DNA of 64,000 nt from JAKZVK01 sp965261065 (GCA_965261065.1 OZ253444.1:5270001-5334000), one strand, 5' to 3'. Counted from the first letter of the stretch, positions 18,167-27,731 are shown. Notes: generated from the letters alone by a model not told the origin. Numbers and translations are program-made.

Positions 18167-19555
18167 ATGAAGTTCATCGCAAGGTCCACGGTTCGCGGTC
18201 TCTGCGCCGCCGTGATTCTGTTTGCCGGGCCGGCCGAGGCGCAACAGCAGATCAAGCCCGGCTGGAACCTGTTCACGCCCGCGCAGGACGTGCAACTCGG
18301 CCAGGAGGCGGCGACTGAAATTGAAAAGCAGGTCAAGGTTGTCAACGACGAGCGCCTGACCAACTATGTCGCGCGCATCGGCAAGCGCCTGGCCGACGCG
18401 TCGCCCGCGCCGGACTATCCTTACACTTTCAAAGTCGTCGCGGACCCCTCGATCAACGCGTTTGCCTTGCCCGGAGGGCCGATCTACATTCACACGGGGC
18501 TGATGACCTCGTCGGACAACGAGGCGCAAATGGTCGGCGTGCTGGCCCATGAGGTAGGGCACGTGGCCTTGCGGCACTCGACGAACCAGGCGTCCAAAGC
18601 ACAGATGTTTCAGTTACCGCTTGCGCTCGCCGGCGGATTTCTCGACAAGAAAGGCGGCATGCTCGCCGGGCTGGCGCAGATGGGCATCGGATTCGGCGTG
18701 AACTCGGTGTTCCTCCGATACTCCCGCAAGGCCGAAAAGCAAGCTGACATCCTGGGCGCGCGCATGATGGCGGAGGCCGGCTATGACCCGGTCGAGATGG
18801 CCACGTTCTTCCAAAAGCTCGAGGAATCGGGAGGCGGCGGCCGGATGCCACAGTTTTTCTCCGACCACCCCAACCCGGGCAACCGCGTCCGTTATGTCGA
18901 GGAGGAATTGCAGTACCTGCCCGCGCGCGACTACACCAAGGGCAATGCGCGGGAGTTCGAAAGCATGAAGGCGCGCGCGGCCAAGGTGAAGATCCCCAAG
19001 CCGCAAGCGGCGCCTCAAGCAGGGTCTGCCCAGGGCGAATCAGTCAAGCAAAGCGGGGCAGGGAACTCCGCGCCCGCGGCGGAAGGCACGCAACGGTATC
19101 GGGGGGCGGGCTACGAACTGAGCGTTCCTTCCTCGTGGAAGGTGTACGAAGCCAACGAGGGAGCCGCCGTCACGATCACCCCGCCGAACGGGCTGGTGCA
19201 GACAGGCTCCGGTTCTCCCGCTCTCGCGCGCGGAGTGATGGCCGGGTACGTCGCATCGTCGGGGCGCGGTCTCGGCTCGGATACCCAAGCGCTGCTGGCC
19301 GATTTCCAGAACTCGAACCCTGGCTTGGCGCCAGTGCGGGGGCAACACCGCACAACCGCGATGCATGGCCAGGCGGCGGAGAGCATCCTCATGGCGGGTC
19401 AGTCTCCCGTTGATAACCAGAGCGAGTTGGTGTGGGTGGTCACCACGCTGCGTCCCAACAGCCTGTTCTACATCGCGTTTGTCGCGCCGGAGAGCGAGTA
19501 CAACGGCTTGCGGACACGCTACGAAGAGATGCTGGGCACGGTTGCGTTCTACTGA
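18167..19555 (+). CDS. Periplasmic M48-family metalloprotease with C-terminal PsbP-like domain
   Basis: The product is about 462 residues, starting at ATG 18167, which follows a GAGGAGG-type ribosome binding site and opens a signal peptide ending near AEAQQQ. The zinc-binding HEVGH motif begins at residue 128 within GVLAHEVGHVALRH; KQADILGARMMAEAGYDP supplies the third ligand region, as in BepA/LoiP-type M48 peptidases. After a linker rich in Ala, Pro and Gln (about residues 280-310), a second domain (YELSVPSSWKVYE...FYIAFVAPESEYNGLRTRYEEMLGTVAF) resembles PsbP/Mog1-like folds. It is likely involved in outer-membrane or periplasmic protein quality control. Confidence 0.88.
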   Translation: MKFIARSTVRGLCAAVILFAGPAEAQQQIKPGWNLFTPAQDVQLGQEAATEIEKQVKVVNDERLTNYVARIGKRLADASPAPDYPYTFKVVADPSINAFALPGGPIYIHTGLMTSSDNEAQMVGVLAHEVGHVALRHSTNQASKAQMFQLPLALAGGFLDKKGGMLAGLAQMGIGFGVNSVFLRYSRKAEKQADILGARMMAEAGYDPVEMATFFQKLEESGGGGRMPQFFSDHPNPGNRVRYVEEELQYLPARDYTKGNAREFESMKARAAKVKIPKPQAAPQAGSAQGESVKQSGAGNSAPAAEGTQRYRGAGYELSVPSSWKVYEANEGAAVTITPPNGLVQTGSGSPALARGVMAGYVASSGRGLGSDTQALLADFQNSNPGLAPVRGQHRTTAMHGQAAESILMAGQSPVDNQSELVWVVTTLRPNSLFYIAFVAPESEYNGLRTRYEEMLGTVAFY

Positions 19556-19621
19556 GCCGCGTTTGATTGGGCCGCGTTCGGCCTCGCGTTTTATGGCGCC
19601 AGCACCCCGCTAGAATGAGGG

Positions 19622-20281
19622 TTGGCCTCCTCACCGCGAGCGGTATTCCTTGATTTCGACGGCACGTTGGTCGATAGCGAGCCCCTCCACTACGATTGCT
19701 GGATGCAGGCTGTCCGCCCGTATGGCGGGCACGTCGAGTGGGACGACTATGTACGCCGGTTTGTCGGGGTGGCTGATTTCGAGGCGGGCCGGATCTTGCT
19801 GCGCGAAGCCGGTCTGAGGCCGACCGAAGCCGACACCCGCGAGGCATCCAAGCGAAAGAAGTCGATGTATCAGGCGCGTTTCGTCGAGGAGCTCGCGATC
19901 GGCCAGGACATCTGTGATTGGCTCAGCGCCGCCTCGGGTAACGGCGTCGTGCTGGGCGTGGTGTCTTCGAGTCTCGTCCCCGAGGTCGAGCCCCTGTTGC
20001 TGCGGTACAACATCCGATCGGCGTTCGACGTCCTGGTCTGCGGGGACCATGTCGACAAGAGAAAGCCCGACCCCGAGCCGTACCGCCTGGCGTTGGAGCT
20101 CGTGAACCGTGCCGGAGCGGTGGACGCACACGGGGCAGGGAAGCTCCATCCCGAAGATTGCCTGGTGGTGGAAGACTCCGATAGCGGTGCCACCGCCGCT
20201 CGGGCTGCCGGGATGAGGCTGCGGCGGGTCGAGTCACCTGCCCAACTGGTTAGGGTGCTCGAGCAAGAGCTTTCGACTTAG
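19622..20281 (+). CDS. HAD-superfamily hydrolase (phosphatase/phosphomutase-like)
   Basis: The 219-residue protein starts at TTG 19622. HAD motif I is FLDFDGTLVDSEPLHY (nucleophile and acid aspartates), motif II VVSSSLVP, motif III KRKPDPEPY and motif IV VVEDSDSGATAARAAGM. A helical cap lies between motif I and motif II, as in beta-phosphoglucomutase and phosphoglycolate phosphatase relatives. The substrate cannot be told from sequence. It lies 66 bp downstream of the M48 gene and may be co-transcribed with it. Confidence 0.9.
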   Translation: MASSPRAVFLDFDGTLVDSEPLHYDCWMQAVRPYGGHVEWDDYVRRFVGVADFEAGRILLREAGLRPTEADTREASKRKKSMYQARFVEELAIGQDICDWLSAASGNGVVLGVVSSSLVPEVEPLLLRYNIRSAFDVLVCGDHVDKRKPDPEPYRLALELVNRAGAVDAHGAGKLHPEDCLVVEDSDSGATAARAAGMRLRRVESPAQLVRVLEQELST

Positions 20282-20917
20282 CGGGCCTGGCGGGGGGGCG
20301 AAAACGACCGCCGACCCGAAGGCCCGGGCCACGAGGCATGCTGTGCCATTTATTCGGGCGCTGATTTCTGAACCGACACTCTGGGACTCGCTTGGGGAAG
20401 GTCGAGTACTTGTCAGGAGCGAGGATCAGGTGTGGCGCGCGCCTCTGGCGGGCAGGACCGGCGTCCGCGCCGGTCTTTTCCTCTGGCCCCGGAAAGCGGG
20501 CTGTACGCGCAGAGACGTCGACCCGGAGGTCAACGCCGCCGGCCGGGAGGCCCGCGCCACAACGCACGCCGCGTCGTTTCTGAAGCAAAGCCCTGAACCT
20601 TCGACGGGCGAGAAGCTCCGCGTCGATCTGCCGAGAGAATAATGCGTTACCTGCGGAAGACCAGGTAAGGTGCAGAATATAAAGGAGGTTGCTGTTAGGT
20701 AGTCGTGGAGAATGGAAGGAAATGAGGCCTTCGCTGCAGGTGCGACCTGTCCCTTGAGTCTAAAGTCGCATAAGATATATTATGTAAAATTACTGACGCG
20801 GACACACCGTACCGTGGGCAAGCACCCTCCGTAACCGCGACTCACGGCCTGACCCGCCCAAGAGTGGCGAGGAGGCTAGGCTGAAGTCTCCCGCCACGAG
20901 GGGCCGGACGGCTTTAC
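20282..20917. other. Intergenic region between convergent genes
   Basis: About 630 bp without a convincing gene. It contains a terminator-like hairpin (20456-20479, listed separately) and an AT-rich patch around 20765-20795. An AAGGAGG at 20682 is not followed by a credible coding frame. Confidence 0.5.
20456..20479 (+). terminator. Rho-independent terminator-like hairpin
   Basis: Stem GACCGGCG/CGCCGGTC with a TCCG loop is followed by TTTT. It lies about 175 bp after the HAD gene on the same strand, so it could end that transcript. The T tract is short. Confidence 0.5.
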
Positions 20918-22165
20918 TCACGCCCCGGTCTTGAACCAGACATAGTCGAACCGCCACATCGACTCGAGGAAGGTGCGGACGTACTCGACGCCCCCATCAG
21001 CTTCCCCAAGGCCAGTGACGGAGAGCAGGTTTGACGTCGTCATGCAGTCATCGATCATGTCCAGCACGGCCGCTTGGGTTGCGTCGAGCGACACGGCGAT
21101 CTCGGGATACTGATGGGCCTCCCAGCGTAGGCGGGCGACGGCCCCTTGCGGGAGCGACTCGGTCTCGACCCCGACATGCGGGTTGCGTACGGGGACGAAC
21201 CCTTCCCAGTCGGTGCCGTCGAAGGAAACCTGATAGGAGCCCACCGGGAGGTCATCACGGCGCACGACCAGTTCATGGCTCGCGGCTGAAGCACGATAGA
21301 GTTCCACGACCGCGTATTGCTCTTCGGCCGGCAGCGCTAACACGTCAGCCAGCAGGTCAGGGTGCTTTGCCAGTGTGCTGCACTGGGGCAGATAGTGAGC
21401 CTGATAGAAGAACCGCTGGAACCGTAGGCCGGCGGCTCGAATGAGCGCTAGACACTCAGGGACGCTGAATGAGACGTGGTCGGGCTCGAAGAGCATGTGG
21501 GCGAGCCGCGGGTTCTGACTCAGCATTTCTGTTTCGTAGCGGTCGAGCTTGACGGTGTCGTTCTCGCACAGGGTTCGTAGGAGCGTGTCGGCCTTTTCTC
21601 TTCCCTGGGCGTCCGGGCGGATCTCCATCAGGCGAATGAGTTGCCGCAACATTTCCAGCCCTTGGTTTCCGTACCGTCCCGGCAAGGTCAAGTGCAGGAC
21701 GCCGTCAGGCCGCAGCATGTGCCGAAGCTGAGCGAGCCACTGTGCGGCTTGCTCCCGACTCTCGCAGCGCCGGTCCGCGAAAATCAGGTCAAAGTCCTTT
21801 CCTTGCTTGGCAAGCTGCTCCACATTCAGGCTGGAAAACGTTAGGTTCGGTTGGGCACGAGTGTCGGTAGAGCTTTTCAGCGGCTGGGACGGCCCGCCCT
21901 GCTTGTTCGCGACAAGAAAAGACGCCGCGGGGCTGCTCGATGCCAGCGTCGTTGCCCGATGGGTGTCGTAGCCGTCGATCAACACCTCGAGTCTTTCAGT
22001 GAACTTCCGTCCGGGAAAGTACACGTGGAACCAGTGGAGCGGGCTCGCTACAACGGGGTCCGGCTCAGAGCCGCCGCACCCTTCCGCTGCGCTGCCTTCC
22101 GCTGCGCTGCGGACCCGGGACGCGTCAGTTGGTTCGACTTCGGACCGTTGTAAGCTGCTCGGCAT
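20918..22165 (-). CDS. Methyltransferase-like protein lacking the SAM motif, paralogue of 23672-25777
   Basis: About 415 residues, starting at ATG 22165. From residue ~45 it parallels the N-terminal half of the protein at 23672-25777: HWFHVYFPGRKFTERLEVLIDGYD corresponds to DWFHLYFPCRPYEEQLDILIAGCG. MLRPDGVLHLTLPGRYGNQGLEMLRQ and FSVPECLALIRAAGLRFQRFFYQAHYLPQCS also match, and the following PqqD-like region is shared. The glycine-rich SAM-binding motif (IAGCGMSQ in the paralogue) is replaced by LIDGYDTHRA, so catalysis is doubtful. It may be a partner or regulator of the active enzyme. The N-terminal 40 residues contain a short repeat (AAEGSAAEG). Confidence 0.75.
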   Translation of the reverse strand: MPSSLQRSEVEPTDASRVRSAAEGSAAEGCGGSEPDPVVASPLHWFHVYFPGRKFTERLEVLIDGYDTHRATTLASSSPAASFLVANKQGGPSQPLKSSTDTRAQPNLTFSSLNVEQLAKQGKDFDLIFADRRCESREQAAQWLAQLRHMLRPDGVLHLTLPGRYGNQGLEMLRQLIRLMEIRPDAQGREKADTLLRTLCENDTVKLDRYETEMLSQNPRLAHMLFEPDHVSFSVPECLALIRAAGLRFQRFFYQAHYLPQCSTLAKHPDLLADVLALPAEEQYAVVELYRASAASHELVVRRDDLPVGSYQVSFDGTDWEGFVPVRNPHVGVETESLPQGAVARLRWEAHQYPEIAVSLDATQAAVLDMIDDCMTTSNLLSVTGLGEADGGVEYVRTFLESMWRFDYVWFKTGA

Positions 22166-22365
22166 CAATCACTCCCGCGCAAGGACATCATGCATTTACC
22201 GTTGTGTGCTTCAACCTCAACCCGATAGATCGGCGCTTTGGGTGGAAATGGTCAATCGCCGAGGAGGCCTCTCAGCCGACGGCAAGACACAGGCGAATCC
22301 GCCGGGGCCGGTATGCCCCGGGGCGTAGCTGGAAGAGACTCAGATTAACTTGAAAATGCCAGCGC

Positions 22366-22808
22366 GGGTGTATACTTGGGGCGCGCCAGGGCCAAAATGA
22401 AAATCCTGGTCAAGAGCTGGTCGCTGACGAGCTTGCAGCAGCGGTTAGTGAAGACGGGCGGTCGATTGATCAAGCACGCGCGCTATTGCTGGCTGCTCCT
22501 GGCGGAGGGCCATCTGAATGGGCGGCTGTTTGGTGACATGCTGTGGAGGATCTGGGCGCTGCCGCTGCCGAGCGGCTAGCGTTGTACGGGCGAGGATCAA
22601 CAGCTTTTGGCTCCAAGAAACTTTTGCAGGGAGCAGTGTCGGACGGAACGCCGTTCAAGCCGCTCAATCAACGTCTGTGAGCGGATGGACGAGCCGTGGC
22701 GCCTAGCGGCGGAGGTGATGTGCCAGGGTTCAGCGCGAAAAGACGTGGTACGCGGGCCAGCGTGGGTGTATACTGTGGGCGCGCCACGGCTCAAAATGGA
22801 AATCCTGG
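22366..22808 (+). mobile_element. IS1380-family 3' remnant
   Basis: An IS1380 right end (22366-22409) is followed directly by the last ~55 codons of another IS1380 transposase (KSWSLTSLQQRLVKTGGRLIKHARY...FGDMLWRIWALPLPSG) and its 3' non-coding tail, ending in a second right end at 22808. The body and left end are missing. It is more diverged than copies 1-4, so it is an older insertion. Confidence 0.8.
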
Positions 22809-22903
22809 TTTAGGCAGGACAGCCTAAACAAGAGCCAGGCGGCAGCATGACCTCGCCAGCCGCCTCACGAAATTGACAGGGGCAAGAAGCAACGGAAAGC
22901 ATT

Positions 22904-23282
22904 ATGAATTGGTATTTCAAGTGTTGAAGAAGTACGCAGTGTTTAGCGGGCGCGCGCCGCGAAAAGAGTTTTGGTATTTTTCTTATTCAATTATCTTAGC
23001 CTCATAATGCTTGGTATTATCATTGGGGACGTGATAAGGCCCAGCCCGCAGGTTGAGATGGCCCTGCTGTACGTGATTTTGGTTTATACGTTGGCAGTTT
23101 TGATCCCCGGTGTCGCAGTAGGCGTTAGAAGGCTTCACGATACTGGACGTGGGGGTTGGTGGTTTCTAATTGCTTTTCTTCCGTTCGGTGCCATTGTGCT
23201 CCTTGTGTTTTTAGGTCAGGACAGTCAGCGGGGTGAGAATCAGTACGGTCCCGACCCTATTGAATCACTCAAAATAACCTGA
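22904..23282 (+). pseudogene. DUF805 membrane protein gene with two frameshifts
   Basis: Reading across frames gives MNWYFK / VLKKYAVFSGRAPRKEFWYF / LFNYLSLIMLGIIIGDVIRPS...GVAVGVRRLHDTGRGGWWFLIAFLPFGAIVLLVFLGQDSQRGENQYGPDP. This is the complete DUF805 signature, including FSGRA.RKEFW and RRLHDTGRGGWW, with three hydrophobic segments. The frame shifts near 22921 and again near 22975. Either the gene is decayed or two sequence errors are present. It adjoins the IS1380 remnant. Confidence 0.75.
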
Positions 23283-23310
23283 CACCTTTTGGCATTGCGG
23301 ACCTCTTTCT

Positions 23311-23640
23311 ATGGGCAGTTCGGGGACAAGAAGATGTGAAAAAATGCTGGGACAGTCAGCCGCGCTTCCGCTAAGTCCTTGCGAATCAACGAGCGTTTTT
23401 GCCAGCGCTTGTGACAGTCCCGATTTTTTCACACCTTCCAAAGCCCGAACTCCGGTGCGTGGATCCCCATCCGAAGTCGATCCACCGGCCGGATCAGGTG
23501 CCGGTCACCGCCGCCCCTCACCCGTGGGGCCCCTCTGAGACCCCAGTCTCACCGTTTCGCCATGAACCCCATTGCAGTCACAGATCTTCCAAAATGTATC
23601 CCCCTTCCTTTCGACGAAAAGGGACGAAAAGGTGACGGAG
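23311..23640. repeat. Dispersed intergenic repeat, copy B
   Basis: Shares ordered motifs with 10249-10542, beginning GGGCAGTTCGGGGAC and including AAAGCCCGAACTCCGG and AGATCTTCCAAAATG before a CCTTCCTTT run. No coding frame is credible. It fills the gap between the DUF805 pseudogene and the methyltransferase gene. Confidence 0.55.
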
Positions 23641-23671
23641 CCCTTTTCGGGGAGTGCCGGTTCATCCTGCC

Positions 23672-25777
23672 TCAGACCTTGGAAGGTTTCTTCTTGGTCT
23701 TTCGGGCAATGACTTCCATCCCAGAGACGTAGCGCTCGCTGACGGCAAATTCCAGGGGTTCAAAACCGCTTTCCCGAAGCAGACGAACCAGGCTTCGGCG
23801 TGTGAAGACGTGATAGTGCTCCAGCTCCTGCCAGTAGGGATTGTTCCCTTCCCGGTCCAGGGCTCTCCAGACGGCCGAGTCCATGTTCGGCGTGGAGACG
23901 AACAGCATACCTTTGGGCTGAAGCAAAGCGTTGGCGCGGGTGAGCGCCGGCCGGGGAAACGGCAGGTGCTCCAAAACGTCAGCCAAAGAGATCACGTTAA
24001 AGGGGTTTGGGTCGTCGAATCGTAACAGATCCGCGCACTCGGCCTCGTAACCCAACGCTTGGATTTCGTCTACTACACGGGATCGCACGTCGATGCCCTT
24101 GGCTTCGTAGCCGAACTCGGCGGCGGTCGTCAGCAAGCTGCCACTGCCGAACCCTACGTCGAGCCAGCGGCCCGCGGCCCCGCCCACGTGCCCCGTGACG
24201 CGGCTCACCATGTGGGACGCGGTCAGGCGCTGCGACTCAAGAGCCCGGCCGGGCATTTGGTGCGGATTCGATTTCTCGAGGATCTTCTCCAAATGAACCT
24301 GCTCGAAATAGCCGTCGGTAAAGATGTGCCGGCAGCGAGCACAGCGGTTCCAACGGATGCGCGGGTCGAAGTCAGGTTGGTAGAGCGGATGCTGGTCGCA
24401 CTTCCCTTCCCTGTAAAGCGCAAAGTCGTTGTGGTCGCACAGCGGGCAGCGCTCGTAGGGGGTACGGGATCCATCGGCACTCGCCGCGCTTGGCCGGCTG
24501 CCGAAGGCTGAATCTCTCCGCAACAAGGGGCCGATCCCGCGCTCGGCTTCCAGGGTTCGGAAGAGGGCCAGATCAAAGTCCCACAGGGTTTGAAAGAACT
24601 CGCGGGCAGTGCGTTCTTTCTGTTGCGGCTCGCCGGCAAGCTCGGCGGCTTCGATGATCGATGCGATGTTGCGGCGGCCGTCTACAGCTTGGAACATGCG
24701 GTACGCGGACGGATCCAGGTTGATTCTGGTGTCCTGTGCTTCGTAGACCGGCCAGTGCAACTGAGCGACTTTCCCTGCGGCAAAATCCCCTTCCTTCACC
24801 TGCACCCCCGGCGTCCTGATCGGGACATAGCGCAGCCACGTGGTTCCTGTGAAATCGACTCGCGTCGATGCCTCGGGGCGGTCTTTGCGGCAAGTGATGA
24901 ACTGGTGCTTCCTGATTGAGGAGCGGAACAGCTCACTGATGGCGTGCTGCCGGGCGGGAGGAAGCTTCTCGATGTCGCCGAGTAGTCGCGTTTCTCTCAA
25001 CCGCGAGCACCTCGGCCAGTAGCGCGACTGATAGGTGAAGCGCTGTTGGCGCAAGCCGGCTTGATCCAGCCAATCGTAGATTTCAGGGACCGTGTACGAG
25101 CGTTCCCGCGGATTCAGCAGCAGATCGGCCAGGCCCGCATCTTGGTCGAGATCCCGAAACTGTGCGGCGGCGTGGTGCAGCGGGTGAGTCTCCGGCAAGG
25201 CAGCGATCCAGCGGCGCGTTTTCGCGATGCCGGCTCCGTCGGCGCTCACGCCCGCTCGACGGAGCAGTTCCTGCATGATGGTGAGGCCCAAGCGGCCGTA
25301 CCAGCCGTACACCATCACGTTGATCGCGCCTTCCAGCCGCAAGACAGACCGCAGCGCTCGCAGCCCTTTGAGAGGATCGGCCAGGTGGTGAAGGACCCCG
25401 GTGCAGTAGATCAGGTCGAACGTCTTGCCCAGTTGCGGCACGCTCTCGATCGGCAGCTCGAGCAGCTCGACATGGTCCATCCGGTACTTGTCTTTCGTCC
25501 GGCGACTGCGTTCTAGCGCGACGCGGCTGATGTCAATGGCCGTGATGCGCGCTTGCCGCGCCGCCAAACCGACGAGTCCCACCTGGCTCATCCCACAGCC
25601 GGCGATCAGAATGTCGAGTTGCTCTTCGTAGGGCCGGCACGGGAAGTACAGATGGAACCAGTCTCGAGGGTTGCCCACGCTGCTGCGGGCGCCGGCGGAG
25701 TGCTGATCGAGGTTGTCGTCGAAGGGCGGATACGGGTGGGTCTCATAGAACCCACGAATGTCGACCTTACTCTGCAT
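23672..25777 (-). CDS. Double methyltransferase protein (two SAM-binding domains)
   Basis: 701 residues. Domain 1 (about 30-260): DWFHLYFPCRPYEEQLDILIAGCGMSQVGLVG is a glycine-rich SAM motif, with ITAIDISRVALERS and DLIYCTGVLHHLADP following. A central region (about 290-420) contains a PqqD-like segment (VAQLHWPVYEAQDTRINLDPSAYRMFQAVDGRRNIASI). Next comes a zinc-binding CPLCDHNDF...CARCRHIF pair, and domain 2 (about 520-690) with RWLDVGFGSGSLLTTAAEFGYEAKGIDV and ISLADVLEHLPFPRPAL. This looks like a fusion of two enzymes working on one substrate. It lies near the flagellin and glycosyltransferase genes, so a surface glycan or flagellin is a candidate target (inference). Confidence 0.85.
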   Translation of the reverse strand: MQSKVDIRGFYETHPYPPFDDNLDQHSAGARSSVGNPRDWFHLYFPCRPYEEQLDILIAGCGMSQVGLVGLAARQARITAIDISRVALERSRRTKDKYRMDHVELLELPIESVPQLGKTFDLIYCTGVLHHLADPLKGLRALRSVLRLEGAINVMVYGWYGRLGLTIMQELLRRAGVSADGAGIAKTRRWIAALPETHPLHHAAAQFRDLDQDAGLADLLLNPRERSYTVPEIYDWLDQAGLRQQRFTYQSRYWPRCSRLRETRLLGDIEKLPPARQHAISELFRSSIRKHQFITCRKDRPEASTRVDFTGTTWLRYVPIRTPGVQVKEGDFAAGKVAQLHWPVYEAQDTRINLDPSAYRMFQAVDGRRNIASIIEAAELAGEPQQKERTAREFFQTLWDFDLALFRTLEAERGIGPLLRRDSAFGSRPSAASADGSRTPYERCPLCDHNDFALYREGKCDQHPLYQPDFDPRIRWNRCARCRHIFTDGYFEQVHLEKILEKSNPHQMPGRALESQRLTASHMVSRVTGHVGGAAGRWLDVGFGSGSLLTTAAEFGYEAKGIDVRSRVVDEIQALGYEAECADLLRFDDPNPFNVISLADVLEHLPFPRPALTRANALLQPKGMLFVSTPNMDSAVWRALDREGNNPYWQELEHYHVFTRRSLVRLLRESGFEPLEFAVSERYVSGMEVIARKTKKKPSKV

Positions 25778-26109
25778 GGCGGCGGGGTCTTCCCTTCCCC
25801 AGGACTCTCAATGAACAGTTTTGGCTGTGGAAGCTTTTCCTGCCCCCCCCCAGGGCTCAAGCACCTGATTGCCCTGGATACCTGAAGCCGGGGGCTATTT
25901 TCCTTGGGCCCCGTCAGGGCGAAAGGCCGCGGATCTCAAAACCGAGATCCGCGCTACGGACTATACGGCCTTCCCTTCCCCAGAGTCCCTAGGGAGCCGA
26001 TCGGCCCGTCGGCTGCAAAGTTGTAGAGGGACCGCGGCGGTGAGCGCGGCTGGCGCATTCGCTTGAGGGCGCCGATAGACAGTTAGGGAGCAGTACGCTC
26101 CCAGCGGCG
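25778..26109. other. Divergent intergenic region with small repeats
   Basis: The region separates the double methyltransferase (minus) from the glycosyltransferase (plus) and should hold both promoters, but none was clear. It has an inverted repeat GCGGATCTC/GAGATCCGC (25931-25954) and two copies of CCTTCCCTTCCCCAG (about 25790 and 25970). Confidence 0.5.
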
Positions 26110-27579
26110 ATGAAACGACCCAAGGGCAAGAAGCGGGCGCGGCGGAAAACGCAACGTGCAACTCCCCTGCAGAGACTCACGATCAGCCTCAATCTGATCG
26201 CAAAGGACGAAGCGGTCTCGATCGGCCGTTGTTTAGAGTCTGTCGAAGGGGTTGTCGACGAAATGATTGTCGTCGATACCGGTTCGACCGACGAGACCGC
26301 CGAGATCGCTGCACGCCATGTAGTCCGGGTTCTTTCGTTCCCGTGGACGGATGATTTCGGCGCGGCTCGCAACCATGGACTGATGCATTGCCGAGGCGAC
26401 TGGATCCTCAGCCTAGACGCGGACGAGAGGCTTGATCCCGGCACCAAGCTCTACGTGCGCCAGGCCGCCGCCACGCCGAACGTCGACTTGTGGTACTTGC
26501 GGTTGCTGAACCTGTATCCGGACGGCGAGAGCGGCGCCGAGGTGCGTCTCGTTCGCCTGTTTCGCAGGACGCCCGGCATGCATTACGTCGGGCGGATTCA
26601 CGAGCAATTGATGCAGAATCTAGACGACGCCGTGGCCGGCCATTCGCAGGCATTGATTCATCATGACGGCTACCACCCAGCGGTCATGGAGAAGAAACAG
26701 AAGATCGCCCGGAACATGCGCTTGCTGGAACTCGGCCTCAAGGACACCGAGAACGAGGGCTCACCGATGCTGCGCAGCAGCTACCTCCATTACTGGGCCA
26801 TGAATTCCCAAGGCGCCGAGCGCCTGCGGCGACTGGAAGCGTTCTCGCAGTATGTCGACACGCACTTCGCCGATCTCAAAGACCGCATGGCCTGGATACC
26901 ATCCGGCCTGTTGCATTACGCGGCGGCTCTGCGAAACGCCGGGCGCCATGCCGCTTCGGCCGACGTGGCGCAGCGGATGCTCGCCGGCTTCGGTGAAGCC
27001 CCCATCCTTCACGCATTCATTGCCGGCGGGTACATGGCGGCCGGCCAGCTTGAACAGGCGGAAGAGGAGTTGAAGATTGCGCTCTCGCCTGACGCGAGAA
27101 TCGATTACCGCCACCAGGAGTATGTTCTGCCCCCGGAAACCCGCTGGCGACTGGCCAAGCTGACTCTGGCCGAATTGCGGGAAAGGCAACAGCGGTGGGC
27201 CGAGGCGGAAACCCTCTACGCAGAGTTGGTGGAGGGCATGGAGGCACTGCGGCCTCGCCTTGTTTTCATCCAAGTCCGTCAGCAGAAGCACCAGCGCGCG
27301 CTCGAGACGTTGGAAAAGAGTCCCCAATCGCTGGATCAAACCAGTCCGGAACAGGCTTGTCTGGCCTTCATCCTTTCGCTCATTGTGAAGTCCACGAACG
27401 GGCTGCTGCGGTGGGGTGAGAAAGTGCGGCTGTCAGCCGACAGCGAACCGCTCTGCCGGCGAGTACTGACACGTGTCGAGGGCTGGGAGATAGGACGTGC
27501 GTTCGCCCCCGACGACTTCCCAGAGCTGACCGAGATCCTGCAACTGGCGGCGCGGCCGCCCATGCGGCAGGCGTCCTGA
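26110..27579 (+). CDS. Family 2 glycosyltransferase with TPR-like C-terminus
   Basis: 489 residues. A basic N-terminus (KRPKGKKRARRK) precedes the GT-A domain: SLNLIAKDEAVSIGRCLESV, EMIVVDTGSTDETAEIA, and the metal-binding DAD of WILSLDADERLDPG (about residue 108). The SunS/PgaC-like segment PGMHYVGRIHEQL follows. From about residue 230 the chain is helical with tetratricopeptide-like spacing (HAFIAGGYMAAGQLEQAEEELKIAL, RWAEAETLYAELVEGME). No membrane segment is seen, so it is probably a cytoplasmic protein glycosyltransferase. It lies convergent with the flagellin gene, which suggests flagellin glycosylation (inference). Confidence 0.85.
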   Translation: MKRPKGKKRARRKTQRATPLQRLTISLNLIAKDEAVSIGRCLESVEGVVDEMIVVDTGSTDETAEIAARHVVRVLSFPWTDDFGAARNHGLMHCRGDWILSLDADERLDPGTKLYVRQAAATPNVDLWYLRLLNLYPDGESGAEVRLVRLFRRTPGMHYVGRIHEQLMQNLDDAVAGHSQALIHHDGYHPAVMEKKQKIARNMRLLELGLKDTENEGSPMLRSSYLHYWAMNSQGAERLRRLEAFSQYVDTHFADLKDRMAWIPSGLLHYAAALRNAGRHAASADVAQRMLAGFGEAPILHAFIAGGYMAAGQLEQAEEELKIALSPDARIDYRHQEYVLPPETRWRLAKLTLAELRERQQRWAEAETLYAELVEGMEALRPRLVFIQVRQQKHQRALETLEKSPQSLDQTSPEQACLAFILSLIVKSTNGLLRWGEKVRLSADSEPLCRRVLTRVEGWEIGRAFAPDDFPELTEILQLAARPPMRQAS

Positions 27580-27731
27580 GGCGACGGTGGCGCGCCTCCC
27601 GGCGGGCAGCGTCGGCCTCCAGGCCGACGTCAGACTATAACTTACACTTCCAGCAAGCACCCCGGACTGGAGAAGAACAGGCTGGCACGGATGCCGGCCT
27701 CGCCGGCCAGGAGAGCTGTGCTAGATCCAAC
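27580..27731. other. Convergent intergenic region
   Basis: Holds a short GTCGGCCTCCAGGCCGAC palindrome near 27611-27628. A related ACGTCGGCC...GGCCGACG palindrome occurs near 36260. No gene seen. Confidence 0.45.
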
